Part shown: positions 1 through 11,410 of the stretch, in pieces
How positions within the stretch are numbered: the first letter of the stretch is position 1
How the letters are laid out: the number at the start of each line of letters is the position of its first letter
Assembly (NCBI GenBank): GCA_020081605.1
Contig: JAHREC010000030.1
Coordinates: forward strand, 1,240,001 to 1,304,000
Direction of reading: 5' to 3'
Length of the DNA: 64,000 nucleotides
From: Albifimbria verrucaria
Taxonomy: Eukaryota; Ascomycota; Sordariomycetes; Hypocreales; Stachybotryaceae
Position numbers and translations under genes: made by a program
Notes under the pieces: generated by a model
Seen by the model: only the letters and a program-made list of their open reading frames with translations
The model's database searches: none
What the model was told of the DNA's origin: nothing

Positions 1-10
1 CAAAAGCACA

Positions 11-81
11 TCCGATATGGTGTAGTGGCTAACATCGCTCGCTCTCACCGAGCAGCCCTGGGTTCGATTCCCAGTATCGGA
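11..81 (+). tRNA. tRNA-Glu (CTC)
   Basis: The 7-bp acceptor stem pairs TCCGATA with TATCGGA. The T arm is CTGGG-TTCGATT-CCCAG. The anticodon stem CTCG/CGAG encloses the loop CTCTCAC, which puts CTC at positions 34-36 and so decodes GAG. No intron is present. CCA is not encoded, as is normal for eukaryotes. A T-rich run follows at 82-90 and could serve as the Pol III terminator. Confidence 0.95.
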
Positions 82-764
82 GTTTTCTTTTGCATGTTTT
101 TGTTTTTAACGACACTCACCTAGGCTATCCAGATTTTGTTGGAAGGTTGTAATTATTTTGCCCAATCTGCCTTTGTCTGCCTCATATTTTTCCTTCTTTC
201 TTCGCTTTTTTCTTCTTCTTTTCCTTTGCTTACTTTGCCTCGGCTCTCCAAGTAGCACCATTAGTTAGAGCCATGCCGGTGATGCTCTCCAAGGCAACCT
301 CAAAGAGGCCAGTCACAACATCAATCGCCCTTGCTCAAAATACAAGTATGGCCTTTCTACTATTTTTGCCTGTTTCTCTTTATTTAAATTAGTGACATTG
401 ATGGACTTAAGCGTCGTGAGCTTCGGGTTTTCTCTTGAAGGTGCCCCATCCAGCGTTCGTCACTGATCACCCCGGTAGCTGCATATCTCGACACAACGTA
501 AATATGCAAACTTTGCTCTGGGGACGTATCGTTCTGGTCTGGAGCATGTTAAACAAGCACATCAGCCTCATAACTGCGACGGATCTTATCGGCGGTGTTT
601 CTATGAAACAGCGTCTCCTTGTGCTTGGACGAAGAGTTCTTGAACATCTCACAGGCCTTGGCTGCTTCGATATCCATCAGGCTATAACATTTGCTCAGCC
701 AAATCACATTTGATGAGTACAGCCCACATAAACACAAGCTTGGGCTATGATACGATAGTCTACT
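82..764. other. Intergenic, no gene recognised
   Basis: T- and C-rich spacer between the tRNA and the acetyltransferase. Short open frames exist on both strands, but they overlap each other, have no recognisable motif and no good splice signals. Nothing else is supported here. Confidence 0.6.
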
Positions 765-1260
765 ATGGCTCTATGGCGGCAGATGTCTGAATTGGATGTT
801 GATAGCCTACTTCATGTAGCTGATGTAATTCACCCAGGTTTACCAGAAAGCCGAGATATCTTCTTGGAACGTCTTAGGCTTTTCCCCAAGGCTGTCTGGT
901 GCTGGTCAAGGACAACAAAATTGTCGGATATGCTATATCACACCCTATTCGCCAGCGTCAACTTCCAGCATTGGATACCCTACTGGGCCAAGTCTCGCTA
1001 GATGCAGACCAGTACTACATCCACGATGTAGCTATCCTCTCTGAGTTCCGGGGCATGGTCTTGCCGCTGAATGCGTCAACAAACTCCTCACAATCGCCGA
1101 GAACTTCCAATCGACATGTCTAGTATCTGTTTATGGTACAGCATCGTTCTGGGCTCGTTTCGGATTCGTACCGGACACGCCTGATGAAATGATGTTAGAG
1201 AAGCTGCGTGGGTACGGAGAAGATGCCACTTACCTGTCACGGCCAAGCAATGGCAGATGA
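765..1260 (+). CDS. GNAT-family N-acetyltransferase (two frame breaks)
   Basis: About 165 residues, the usual length of a single-domain GNAT enzyme, which moves an acetyl group from acetyl-CoA to an amine. The start MALWRQMSELD leads into a helix-rich N terminus. The middle part reads KIVGYAISHP and then YYIHDVAILSEFRG, the beta4 strand and the start of the acetyl-CoA-binding R/Q-x-x-G-x-G/A loop. The end contains GTASFWARFGFVPD, the conserved C-terminal beta strand and helix of the fold. The frame changes near 890 and again near 1054; each is explained by one base missing from a G or C run, after which the protein is continuous to TGA at 1258-1260. It is either a recently broken gene or, more likely, an intact gene with sequence errors. 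Substrate unknown. Confidence 0.75.
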
Positions 1261-1421
1261 CAGCTTAATGCATTGATGTAGATCTAGTTACTTTGATGAG
1301 AAGTAAAAAAATTACAGGTTCCGAAATAAATCCTGCGAATCAGGCTTGTAAAGGCGATCAATCCTCTTTGCAGGTCGTGGAGTTTTGGATTTATGCGGGA
1401 CACAACTCGGCACATATATCC

Positions 1422-3734
1422 TCAACCAGTTTGCGTGAAATAAGGCTCCATGACGCTCGTCAGGGTCCTTGAGTCGGGAACGCCCAGTTCTGCCTCAAAG
1501 TCGACCATCACGCTATCCCACCCGTGCTGAGTCATTGGTAAACCGTAGCCATCGACCATCAAATCCGGGTTGTTGGGATGTGGAGATGCATTCATCGGAT
1601 ACTCAGATGACATTATCATCTGAAAGTTTTGCTCCTGGGGTCTATCCATAGAGCTCGCAACGATGAGCCGAGCTAGACGCGCGAACCTCTCGCAAACATC
1701 ATGCATCTTCCTTGCCGTAGGTGACTGTTCAGCTACAGGTGCAATCAAAGCCACCATAGACGAAAGCAGCTCCAAGTCGGCGTCAGAACATGTTGCAATG
1801 GCATTACCTGCTAGCACAAGAAATGATACAAAAGGAACAATAGATAGAATACTAAATAGTTGATTAGTCTCTGTATCGTTCATACGTAAAGCGGCCCTAC
1901 AAATTGAGTATTTGACTCAATCCTTTAGGTTTTGAAGAGAAATCGACTGTCCCAGACTGACAAGGCTCGAAAGAGTCGATCGTGCCGACGCTACGCACTC
2001 GTCGGCACACTGCAATGGATGTGGTTGGATTGAGTCTGGGGAAGAACTCGGTAAACTAGAGTCAACAACGACGAGACAATCAAATCGCCTATCACGGCTA
2101 AATGGATGTACTTTTCACCATAAGTTGGATGAGGTGATTTGGCCTAGTGAACTTAGCACGGCATCCCACTTGTATTTCTTCCTTGCTGCTTACCGTCTCG
2201 AGAGTTTTGCGGATTCGTAGTAGTTGGGCCGCAAATCCTCTTGCTCGTTGACTACGTTCTTGCTGCGGCGCATGCTGCGCAACAAGAGAAAAAGATCCGG
2301 TTGTACACGGGCCATCACCATGGCGCAATCTGTGTAGGACGCGTAAATGCTAGATCAGGTCAGGTAGATCATGACTGAAGCGTTATCGGAGACCTACCAT
2401 CCTGGAATCGTGTCTCTGTTCTTAAATACATCCATAGAACCAAGAGCCACGTCATAGTGAGGAATCACTGGTGTCCTACCGCAGGTAAGAGACAACCATA
2501 TGTCCCAAGAATGTATATGGCCAAAAACGATCCTTTTCAACTCAACCTCTGGATCGTTGTCTTCAGATGCTAAACGATGGAGACCAAGGTCCAGAGCCGC
2601 GCGGGCAGCTCCACTCATCAATCTCCATGCAATTGTGCTATGACCTTCTTTGATATAATACGTCGCCTAATTCGTTTGAGTAGTGTATCTCAGATAGGAT
2701 AGTGCTAACTCACGAGCAATCCCAAAGCACGACAGGATTCCAATGAAGGCTCTGAACATAGACGTACGCATTGCATCGCAGCTTCTGCATTCTCCATGAG
2801 CATCGGTGCATGTTCTGCCATTGCCTCAGGAGTTGTTCTTAGCCGACGGCAACTTTCCTTCGTGATGTTGATGAACAAATAGTAAAGACCAACATTCACA
2901 CATATCCAGGGCCATATGGAAATCGGCTCTTTTGCAAAGTAAACGTCTCTGCACATATCCAAAAACTCGTGTTCTTCGAACATGGGTACATCGAGGAAAA
3001 ATCTTTGCTTTTCTACCTGAGCCAACCGTAGGAGTTTTAAAGTCAGATCCAGCGGTGGCAGAGGCATCTCATCTATGATATCTTCGGATGGATGAGGGGT
3101 CTCCCTTGTGGGATAGTATCTAGATGGAAGGTGTCATCCAGAGTCGGGCTCTGGGTTTGAAGATTCCGCGTTTGTGTTTCTGGCGGCATCAATTGGCTAT
3201 TGGGTGATAATATGTGTATAAACTCTGTTGCCGCAAGTGTTGCCTCTAATGCCTGATTTACACGATCTGCATGTGTTTGAAAAGAGGGTCCCCTTGTAGC
3301 CTTCGTGTTCAGTCAAGAGGTTGGGGATTTGCTCATTGATTAGAGCTGGAGGCGAGTGATGCGATTCACTTGGCGGTGTTTGTTCTTGGCTGGCCCCAGC
3401 ACTATTGATCAGCAAAGATTGCAGCATTTGCTTAACGTCACTAAGTTGACGATTCATGTCCTGAACAGCTTCGTCGTACTTGGAAGAGATAAGGACGCGT
3501 TGTTTCTTCTCCGTGGGTCGGCGCGTGGTTCGACAAGCAACATTGAGCGTTACGCAACTTGCGCATGGCACCTTTCTATCGCATTTCGTCTATTAAATGT
3601 AAGCCAAATCGGGTAACGATATAGATTCTGCAATACCTTGCGAACTCTGCAATTGTCACACTATTTTTGCACCGTTAATCAACAAACTTGTAATTAACAT
3701 ATCTTGGAATACGTACAGCTACTCTTCGCTCCAT
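1422..3734 (-). CDS. Zn2Cys6 fungal transcription factor
   Basis: Nuclear regulator on the minus strand. The zinc cluster is spread over tiny exons: exon 1 (3717-3734, six codons from ATG), exon 2 (3637-3660, eight codons CDNCRVRK), exon 3 from 3589 (TKCDRKVPCASC). Spliced together they give a perfect C-X2-C-X6-C-X5-C-X2-C-X6-C motif. Then come a coiled linker (DEAVQDMNRQLSDVKQML), a QTHADRV-type segment, and the fungal_trans middle homology region (DEMPLPPLDL; YYIKEGHSTIAWRL; DLGLHRL at 2570-2650). The C terminus (1422-1883) has PFVSFLVLAGNAI and DLELLSSM, as in this family. Further introns lie near 2640-2700, 2340-2395, 2100-2180 and 1855-1960, but their exact ends are uncertain. Frame breaks near 3290 and 3130 are both explained by missing bases in G/C runs. 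Target genes are unknown; the adjacent FAD-oxidase fragment or acetyltransferase are only candidates. Confidence 0.8.
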
Positions 3735-4053
3735 GGAAAGTCCTTGTTCAACTTCGCTCATCTTGCCAGGATCGAATTGCAACACAATGTGCAACTCTGT
3801 ACAGGCTGATGAGAAGCCTAAGAGGGATCATAATGTGGCTACTTAAATGCGATGGGGTCCTCGGACTCCGGCAGCTCAACCACCATGACCCCTGTCTCTC
3901 TTATTTAGAAACCGGGCTAGACTCTTCAAGCATGTCAGACCGCATACTACATCAATCTCAGCCTTAGACGAGCAGAATGCAAGTTTGCTGGACCAGTGAC
4001 GACGCCGAGGTGATTGAATAGTGCCGTGAATCACAAAGAAGCCAACCAACAAT
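3735..4053. other. Short spacer upstream of the Zn2Cys6 gene
   Basis: Presumed promoter side of the regulator, lying between its ATG and the FAD-oxidase fragment. I see no coding pattern and no clear TATA or repeat. Confidence 0.4.
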
Positions 4054-4314
4054 CTAAAAAGGACCTATGAACTCACAGGAACTGCTGCTGCCTTGTTCGA
4101 TTCGGTTTTGCAAGCCATGTGGTTTCAAATCCCCTGGAACCAGACGCTGGAAGCCCCATGTTAGGTTGTAAGATGCGGCAGCATCGCGCAGCTGATCCAC
4201 ATTCTCAACGCTGTGATTTCCAAGCGGGTCTTGAGTGATGTCCGCGTAATCCAGGTACACGAAATCGACATTTGCGCCAACCAGGCATGATGCCTCCTTC
4301 TTCCGTGACCTCAT
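4054..4314 (-). pseudogene. C-terminal fragment of a FAD-linked (BBE/GlcD-type) oxidase
   Basis: The open frame ends with the signature of the berberine-bridge-like C terminus: DFVYLDYADITQDPLG, then ENVDQLRDAAASYN, then GFQRLVPGDLK. In family members this is the substrate-side strand followed by the YDP-x-GVFQ-x-x-xPGGFK tail. Several conserved positions are already changed: the DP after the tyrosine is lost (YNLTWGFQ) and the PGGFKL box reads PGDLK. The upstream 600 bases on the same strand contain stops in all frames and show no FAD-binding half (no GGH or CPG motif), so the gene is truncated to roughly its last 85 codons. This is the one element here that looks truly decayed rather than broken by a single missing base. 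Confidence 0.55.
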
Positions 4315-6782
4315 CTCACCACTGGCAGACGCAAAGCTTGCTTCATCGCCTCTGATGCAACGCCCAGTAAGTCACACGGCCCTGTCCTATTAAACCCCAT
4401 CTAGGTCGTACATGCTACCTCACCGCTTCTCGCTTATTTCGCCATGTAAGCAGGCATGCGTTAGAAAATGAGAAATGACCTGAAATATTAGAAGGCCTGA
4501 GCTATTATGAGGTCTCCATGTACTGGGCATGAGACTCGATCCAGCCATGAATAAGACGAGAACCGTTGTGCAACGTAAGTGCTGAGCCGGCAATTCTACA
4601 ATTAGCCAGTAATTGACGTGTGCTACACTTATCTCGTTACACAACCCTTCCATTCGCCTTTGACTGGGAAAGGATAGCCGCTTCCATGTTGTGTGACTTT
4701 GCTATCTTTGACGAGAAGAGCGCGTTTAAGCCGCATTGAGGGATGGTGTAACATTTCTATATCCTTGCTTGTTGGTGTAGATGGCAGATTGTAAGCTCAT
4801 GTCTGAATAGACTAACAGTGCAGAACAGTACATAGAAATGTTGGTGAGCCAATGCTTCATTCGTTGCTGCAGACTCTACCCGCGATTAGATGGAGGCCTC
4901 AGTGCGGAGATGCTTCTGACTCACCACTAGAATTATAGGTCGCAGGTAAAAGTGGCTTCAATTTCAAGGCAATTACAACCCGCCATTACTGACTGCCCCA
5001 GAGTACATGTGTCAAATTGTCGTTGCTTGGTTGCCTTTGCATTCACAACGATGTCAGCTGTCATCTCGAGGTTGAAGGGTGGCCAGCAACTAGCTCTTGG
5101 ATGAACATAGATTGACAAATTGCCTTTGCCACTCAGGAAGCCGCCAGTATCGATTCAGCTTTTATGGCCATATCGTATTGTGACTTCCTATTTCCAAGTT
5201 CAGCGAATACATTTATCCGGCGCGTGTCTGCTTGATTACCCATAAAATCGTTGTTGTATTTTTCTAGGTCTTCGATGCATGCTTGTAGTATACGTAGATC
5301 GAGCCCAGCGCCATTTTCGATCCCGTTAGCTCCTGTGAGGCTTTCTCAGCGACTTCAAACTGTAGATCATGCCTGGTCTTGATTACCGGAGATGGATGAA
5401 ATCAGCAAACAACATTGGCAACCCAGAAAAGGAAGCTGCCATGGTTAGGCACGGTTTCTTTGGTTGCTTGTGACTCGATCTAGGGATGGTAGGAACAAGT
5501 ATAAACTAGTCCAGAACCCAGTTAGACTGCTGGCAAGTAAACTACCATTTACAAGGTCTCAGAGGGACTTACTACGCTGATAAATATCTGTGTAGTGTTG
5601 TTCATCCACCCCGCGGTATTTATGGAGGTATCTGATCGGGCTCCTAGGCCTCCGAAGGAGTTCTTGTGCATCTACTAGTGAGCGAGCCTTGTCTACTTTG
5701 ATTTCTGGACCTTGGTAATAGTTCTGAGTACATATCGGACATTTTCCAGTAACGATTCTAGCCTTATCACTGGGGTTCCGTAAGGAACTGTAGCGTTAAC
5801 ACTTACATGCAGTCTCAGACCAGGTAGAATGCGGACCACTCCGACAATCTCTCATCAAGTTCCATAATATTGGTCCGATAACCCTTTGCATCTGAATGCA
5901 AGAAACAAGCGGCCCATACACTTACGAAGTGTGGTATTAGTTAACAAGTGGAATTCACAACATTTGCCTGGTTTTTATCTATTTGAAGATTTGGTAGGTC
6001 CTGTCTTTTATCGAACATTTTTTTATGCTTGATCTACTCTAGACTCTATTTGTATAAATTCGGTAACTCTAAACCCTTTTATATCATTAATTTACAATAA
6101 TATTGTTCTCTACGTTGGCCTGTCCGATTGCTTCAACGGAATATCGCACTGGACTTCTTGCAACACACTACACATCCATTACACCTTGATCCCCGACTTT
6201 AGAAATTACTCAATCTTTATTTACAAGATACATGCATGCATTTATCCTTACAGGTTCTCTCAGTGATGTCAACATCCTCCTGGAGGTGGTGAAGTTACAT
6301 CAACAGAATTAGTTTCGAGCCAGAAAATCCATGTTAGCACTGTCGGATCGGGTAGTTCAGTAGGTTCATTATAATACGTAATCAGGACTTCTTGGACTTG
6401 GTTTCTATACACATCGCATATCATACTAATTCCAGAAGACTTTCCATTAAGACCAACGGTTCGTGGAATGAGGTCCCTCCATCTATACCGTTCACTTGTC
6501 TGGAGTGATGGCGCCGTTTTCGTGTACTGCTGCTTACCCTGTACTCATGATCCATTCTTTGTTCTAACACGTTATGATCCCTGTATATCAGGATCACGCC
6601 GCACAGATCGTGTAAATCCGAAGCTTTCAGATATTACTGCATATCTCACCCAGCCCCCGCATTTCAAGCTCTGCCGATCATCCGGGACCATCCATCAGTT
6701 TCAACTCCGCTCCTAGCTGAACCTTTCTTGAGACCATACAACTTGCGGGACTCATCTACAGTAGTACAACAGCATTCTGAAC
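4315..6782. other. Gene-poor region
   Basis: About 2.5 kb with only short overlapping frames and many stops. The part at 5,900-6,450 is notably AT-rich. No transposase, reverse-transcriptase or helicase motif is visible and no terminal repeats were found by eye. It may hold the lost N-terminal half of the oxidase at 4054, but I could not recognise it. Confidence 0.5.
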
Positions 6783-8263
6783 ATGGCGAGACACGAACTC
6801 CCCGTTATGGCTAGGCCAACTCCTACAGAGACCTCCAGGTCTCAGAATGACACACCCCAGCGCATATACTCTACAGCGTTTGGCATTGCCTTCCGAACTG
6901 GAAGCCCAGCTGAGCAACCACCTGTTGAAAAGATTGTCTACACAATTGTCTTGGCCTACCTCTTGATTCCCGGTGATGGGGAACCCCAGGACGAAGCTGC
7001 TGTGGTTGTTGAGGACAACATCATTGTTTGGATTGGCAAGCAGACAGAACTGCCAGCCAAGTACACGGAGAAACCACACAAAATTCACTCGGTGCCGTAC
7101 CTGATGCCTGGTCTATGGGATTGTCACTGCCACTTTGAGGGCCTTAGCACGGACCTTTTGGAAGCGGTTGCCCAGCAAGGATTGGATGCAGAGCACCCTG
7201 CAACATACGGCGCAAGGCTAACGAAGCAATGCTGGGAAGCACTGCAGCGCGGCTACACTTCACTGCGGGATGTAGCCGGCTACGGATGCGAGATTGCGCA
7301 GGCTATAGAGGACGGCAGCATCGTGGGCCCAAACATATACAGCTCCGGTGCGGCTCTCAGCCAGCTCGCGGGGCACGGCGACATGTTTGAGAAGTCTGCC
7401 GGCGATGTTCTGCTCAACTATGGCGTAGCTCCCAAGCCTGGTCATTACGCAACCAAGACGATCTGCGTTGTTGATGGAATTGACGAGTGCCGCCGCGGTG
7501 TGCGCCTTCAGATTCGTAGAGGAGCCAAATGCATCAAGGTCTTGGCTTCGGGTGGTGTGCTCTCGCTCGATGATGACCCGCTACTTGCCCAGTTCAGCCC
7601 CGAGGAATTGCAGGTTATCGTCCAGAAGCCAAGCGCATGAATCGCGCGGTGGCCGCCCATGTGCATGGCAAGCCCGGTATCCTCGCCGCGGTTGAGGCAG
7701 GAGTCACGTCTGTCGAGCACGTCACATTCGCCGACGACGAGTGTATCCAGGCCATTGCAGACAATGGGGTCGTGTACGTTGCAACCCGCACTATCGTTGA
7801 CATGCTCCTCAAGTCCGGCGGCAAAGACCTGCCGCCCAAGGTCTGGGAAAAGGTCAAGCTTGTTAACACCCAGCACGTTGAGGCTTATAAGCGAGCGATC
7901 AAAGCCGGCGTCACCATCGCGCTAGGTACTGACACGCCACCTGGCTTCAACATGGCTGTGGAATTGGAGTACGCTGTCGAGGCGGGCATGAGTAGCCTCG
8001 AAGCGATCAAGGCTGCTACAGCGAACGGCCCACTGACGGTCAAGGGGCAGGCACCTAAAACCGGGCAGCTCAAGGTCGGTTATGAGGCAGACATGATTGG
8101 AGTATGGGATGACCCGGTCGCGAGTGTCAAGATTCTGCAGGAAAAGGAGAACATCGTATGGGTTTGGAAGGGCAGGAAGCTCTTTAAGGGTCCTGGCATT
8201 GGACCTTGGGGAGAGCAGATTGAATCTACCTATAGACGACCTGACACCAGGCAATATTTCTAG
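6783..8263 (+). CDS. Amidohydrolase, ochratoxinase-like
   Basis: Metal-dependent amidohydrolase of about 493 residues without introns. The metal-binding set is complete: HxH in LWDCHCHFEG, the lysine that is carbamylated in this superfamily in CIKVLASGGV, histidines in AAHVHGKPG and SVEHVTFAD, and the catalytic aspartate in ALGTDTPPG. The segments LIPGDGEP, GYTSLRDVAGYGCE, YSSGAALSQ and the ending KGPGIGPWGE are closely shared with fungal ochratoxinases, which hydrolyse the amide bond of ochratoxin A; a broader amidase or peptidase role is equally possible. No secretion signal is evident at the chosen start. The frame changes once, near 7623 (CAG-AAGCC); one missing G would join the two halves. 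All active-site residues lie on both sides of the break, so the enzyme is probably intact in the organism. Confidence 0.85.
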
Positions 8264-8704
8264 ATGGTCTTCAGATTAGAGAAAATAAACCCATGAAGCG
8301 AATTGGTACGTTCAGTAGGTCCACTCGCTATGCCACGGGTCGCGAGGCATGGATTTTGACTTATCTGACACAATTCTACATTCATTGGTCGTCTTTCTTG
8401 CAATCGTCGCTTCGAGCCAGTTCAGACATGTGATTGTGCCAGTCTATTACGACATCGACTCTGTACCTGTCTCTCAGTGGGGATGTGGGCGGGACCACCG
8501 ACCAGGGATGACGATGCATTTACGCATATTAGCATGATGGAAATCCTTACGATTGGGGTGCCAGGAATTTTCAGGAACAATAAAAGAGCTTCACCCTCCA
8601 TAGCAGTTTCGGGGACAACTACCTAGGCAATCCCTTCATACTACTACGATCAAAATGGCACAGGACAAAAAGACAGCCACGCCAATCCACAACAAAACGG
8701 CCAC
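8264..8704. other. Intergenic between amidohydrolase and caleosin
   Basis: 3' flank of the amidohydrolase and promoter side of the caleosin gene. No coding pattern seen. An upstream ATG at 8655 opens a frame that conflicts with the caleosin reading frame and could at most be a short upstream ORF. Confidence 0.4.
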
Positions 8705-9562
8705 ATGGAGATTCCTGTGGTTACTTCAATTGCTGAAGTCCCTGTCACGGTTGAGAGAAAGCCATTTTTGCAACCGGAAGATGATGTCAGGCTTCCACAT
8801 GCTGGTCAGTAAAAGCACATCTCGGGCGCAAAGAATACGCTAACATAGCCAGGCACCGCGAGAGTCAACGTTGCTGCGACCTACGAGCGTCCCGAAGGAA
8901 CTACAGAGAGGGATTGGGCTAAAAGACACAGGCACCAAACAGTAAGCGATGCGTAGCTTCCAGGCTTCACAAATACTCACATCTTTAGGTCCTCCAACAG
9001 CACTGCGCGTTCTTTGATCAGGACGGAGATGGCGTTATCTGGCCCCATCACACCTTCATCGGCTTCCATGCCCTCGGATTCAACATTTTCCTCTCCCTTC
9101 TAGCCGTATTCATCATTCACGCCAACTTCTCATATCCCACTGTCCCTGGTTGGCTCCCAGATCCCTTCTTCAGGGTGTACGTCAACAACATCCACAAAGC
9201 CAAGCACGGTAGCGACAGCGGCACGTACGACACCGAGGGCCGCTTTCTGCCACAAAAGTTTGAGGACGTGTTTGCAAAGTACGCGGATGGAAGGGACTAC
9301 ATTACCCTGTGGGACGTGTCAAGACTGTGGAAGGGCCAACGACTAATCGCAGATCCCATTGGCTGGGGAGGCGCTTTCTTTGAGTGTAAGTCGTCTTGTC
9401 AAACGTTTAATACGTGTTATTAACCAGTTCTCAGGGATTGCAACATATCTGATGCTCTGGCCAGAGGATGGACGCATGAAGAAGGAGGATATTCGAGGCA
9501 TCTACGACGGCAGCTTGTTCTATACCTGGGCGGAGAAACAGCGAAAGAAACAGAAGGCTTGA
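8705..9562 (+). CDS. Caleosin-type peroxygenase
   Basis: Four exons, join(8705..8804, 8853..8941, 8989..9385, 9435..9562), giving 237 residues with clean GT-AG introns and no frame break. The N-terminal half has one EF-hand, FFDQDGDGVIWP, a canonical Ca-binding loop. The hydrophobic segment FIGFHALGFNIFLSLLAVF follows and then the proline-rich turn PTVPGWLPDP (the oil-body anchor and proline knot). The C-terminal half carries HKAKHGSDSGTYD, matching the caleosin haem/phosphorylation region, and ends in lysines. Caleosins sit on lipid droplets or membranes and act as haem peroxygenases on fatty-acid hydroperoxides. The ATG at 8705 is chosen because the upstream ATG at 8655 is out of frame with the EF-hand. 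Confidence 0.9.
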
Positions 9563-9962
9563 TTGATGAGCATCCAATTATTTATTAAATAAATCGGCAA
9601 TTTAAGCCATGACAATACACAGCTCCTAAAAAGTTCTTCGCGTGGCTTTGAGGAGCCTGCAATCATTGGGGCCATCATAAGTAAAACGCGTCATAAGATG
9701 AGAGAGCAGAACACATCCATTCAAGACTTAACTAAGCCTAATAAACCACGTCGAAACGTATTTCATCAATTCTATAATAGAAAGGCGTCTAAAAACCCGC
9801 CTACCCGCAGCACCGCTTTCTAAGACAGATATTACATGTAGACATAGGAACAAAGAATCATCCAACAACCCAGTCAAATGTCATGACAAAAGAAAATAAA
9901 CTGGACAGCCACTAGTTAATCAGATCTTTTCTTAGATCTCTCGCCGCAATCCTTTTTCGTCC
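9563..9962. other. Convergent 3' spacer
   Basis: Lies between the 3' ends of the caleosin (plus strand) and the monooxygenase (minus strand). AATAAA-like sequences occur just after the caleosin stop (9586-9593). No gene seen. Confidence 0.5.
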
Positions 9963-11410
9963 TTAGTTGGTCTTCTCCTTTCGGACGCCCGGCTTGGGGC
10001 GTCCAATCGTGCCCAGAGCTCCACGAACGCTCTCGCCATCGTATGAGTAAATCCACTCAACGCCCATCTTAGGTCCAGTGATGTAGTTGATGTACGACCA
10101 GATCATCATCTCTTTGTACCATTGATGGGCAAACGAGGGTGCCGTCTTGCGCAGATCGCCGTTACGGTTGTTGTATTGTTGGATCTTGGCGATACGCGGG
10201 ATACGGTGACCTTCCCAAGCGCCAATTGCCTCAGTACGGGCGTTCAGATCGAAGTCCTTGGAGTAAATGTGGGCGAAGGTGTATCCCAGAGTCTCAGCGT
10301 CCTCAAAGGAAGAGGCACCGCCTTGGCCGCCCTAAATCAGAGTCAGCATACTGATTGCATCAAAACAAAACGGTACATACACTAGGAGGCATAGCATGAG
10401 CAGCGTCACCCACCAGGATGACACGCTTTTGGGGGAACTCCAGGTGTTACCTGCGCGAACCTGGTAGAATCTGCAGACCGAGTCAGTAGGGTACAGCTAG
10501 GCAAGCTACGGTACTTACGGCCATAGAGTCAGTTCATCGGGCGGCGCCTGCTGACACAAAGCACGGACTACTGGAGGCCAAGAAGAGTCGGGACGGTATC
10601 GCTCCTTGAGCATCTTGTCCATCTCGGCCTTGTTGTTGTCGAGCGCCTCCCATTCCTCCCGTGAGCGGTCAGGAAGCTCAAAGGTTCCGAAATAGCTAAC
10701 GTTGTCGCCGTCGGCGGATGCAGGCATGATGGCGAAAGAACCATCAGCGCCGAATAGGAAGCACGGCAGAGCCAGCTTGTTTTCGACGCCTACAAGCTCG
10801 CTCAACTTGAAAGTGCCCGAAATGCCGGCCAGATCCTGGAACTCGGGCTTGGCGTCTGGGCGCACGAACTTGCGGATCCGGGAGTGAATGCCGTCGGCGC
10901 CGACAATGTGCTCAGCAGTGACCACTTCACCATCAGCAAACTCGACACTAGCCGAGTCTCTATTCTCATCTCTAATACCTACAACCTTCTTCTCATAGTA
11001 GATAGGGATACCAACGCGGTTAAGTTCTCCGATCAAGGTACCGCGGATAGCGGCGCGGTTGATGCGAAGGGCCGGGAAGTTGTAGGCCTCGTAGCTACCG
11101 TTGAGAACCCAAGCTAGGTGGCCACCACGGCCATTGAGGAAAGCGACCTCGTCAAAGGCAAAACCCTGGGGTCGGAGCATCTCATAGACGCCGACATGAT
11201 CAAGGGCACGGAGGGCATTAGGTGAGAGGGCAATGTTTCCGCCAGCGGAGAAGTCCTTGGAGCGAGCCTCGTAGATGGCGCACGATATGTTGTACTTGCT
11301 AAGGTATAAGGCGAGGGTGAGACCCTGAAAGCGTTAGCGATTGCTCGCAGCGACAGCATATGATTCGAACTTACAGAGAGGCCAGCGCCAATGATGATTA
11401 CCTGGTGCAT
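9963..11410 (-). CDS. FAD-dependent aromatic monooxygenase (salicylate hydroxylase-like)
   Basis: Four exons on the minus strand: 11375-11410, 10519-11324, 10381-10470, 9963-10331, about 433 residues. The Rossmann FAD motif starts at once (VIIIGAGLS, joined by splicing to GLTLALYL). The second motif, VGADGIHSRIR, is the DG fingerprint that binds FAD and NAD(P)H in group A hydroxylases. The third, VILVGDAAHAMPPS followed by GGQGG, binds the ribityl part of FAD. Such enzymes hydroxylate phenolic acids or related rings in the cytosol. In exon 3 the frame shifts at about 10444 between QVRAGN and HLEF; one missing C explains it, and the spliced length then divides by three. The substrate cannot be told from sequence. 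Confidence 0.88.

Noticed and set aside
765..1260. Programmed ribosomal frameshifting as an explanation for the broken genes
   Set aside because: No slippery heptamers or shared stimulatory structure; the breaks occur in many unrelated genes and always fit a shortened G/C run.
4315..6782. Transposon or RIP-mutated repeat in the gene-poor region
   Set aside because: No terminal repeats, no transposase motifs and no second copy in the window; a dinucleotide RIP index was not calculated, so RIP cannot be claimed.
7508..8254. Several long minus-strand frames inside the amidohydrolase
   Set aside because: They mirror the amidohydrolase codons; all catalytic motifs are on the plus strand.
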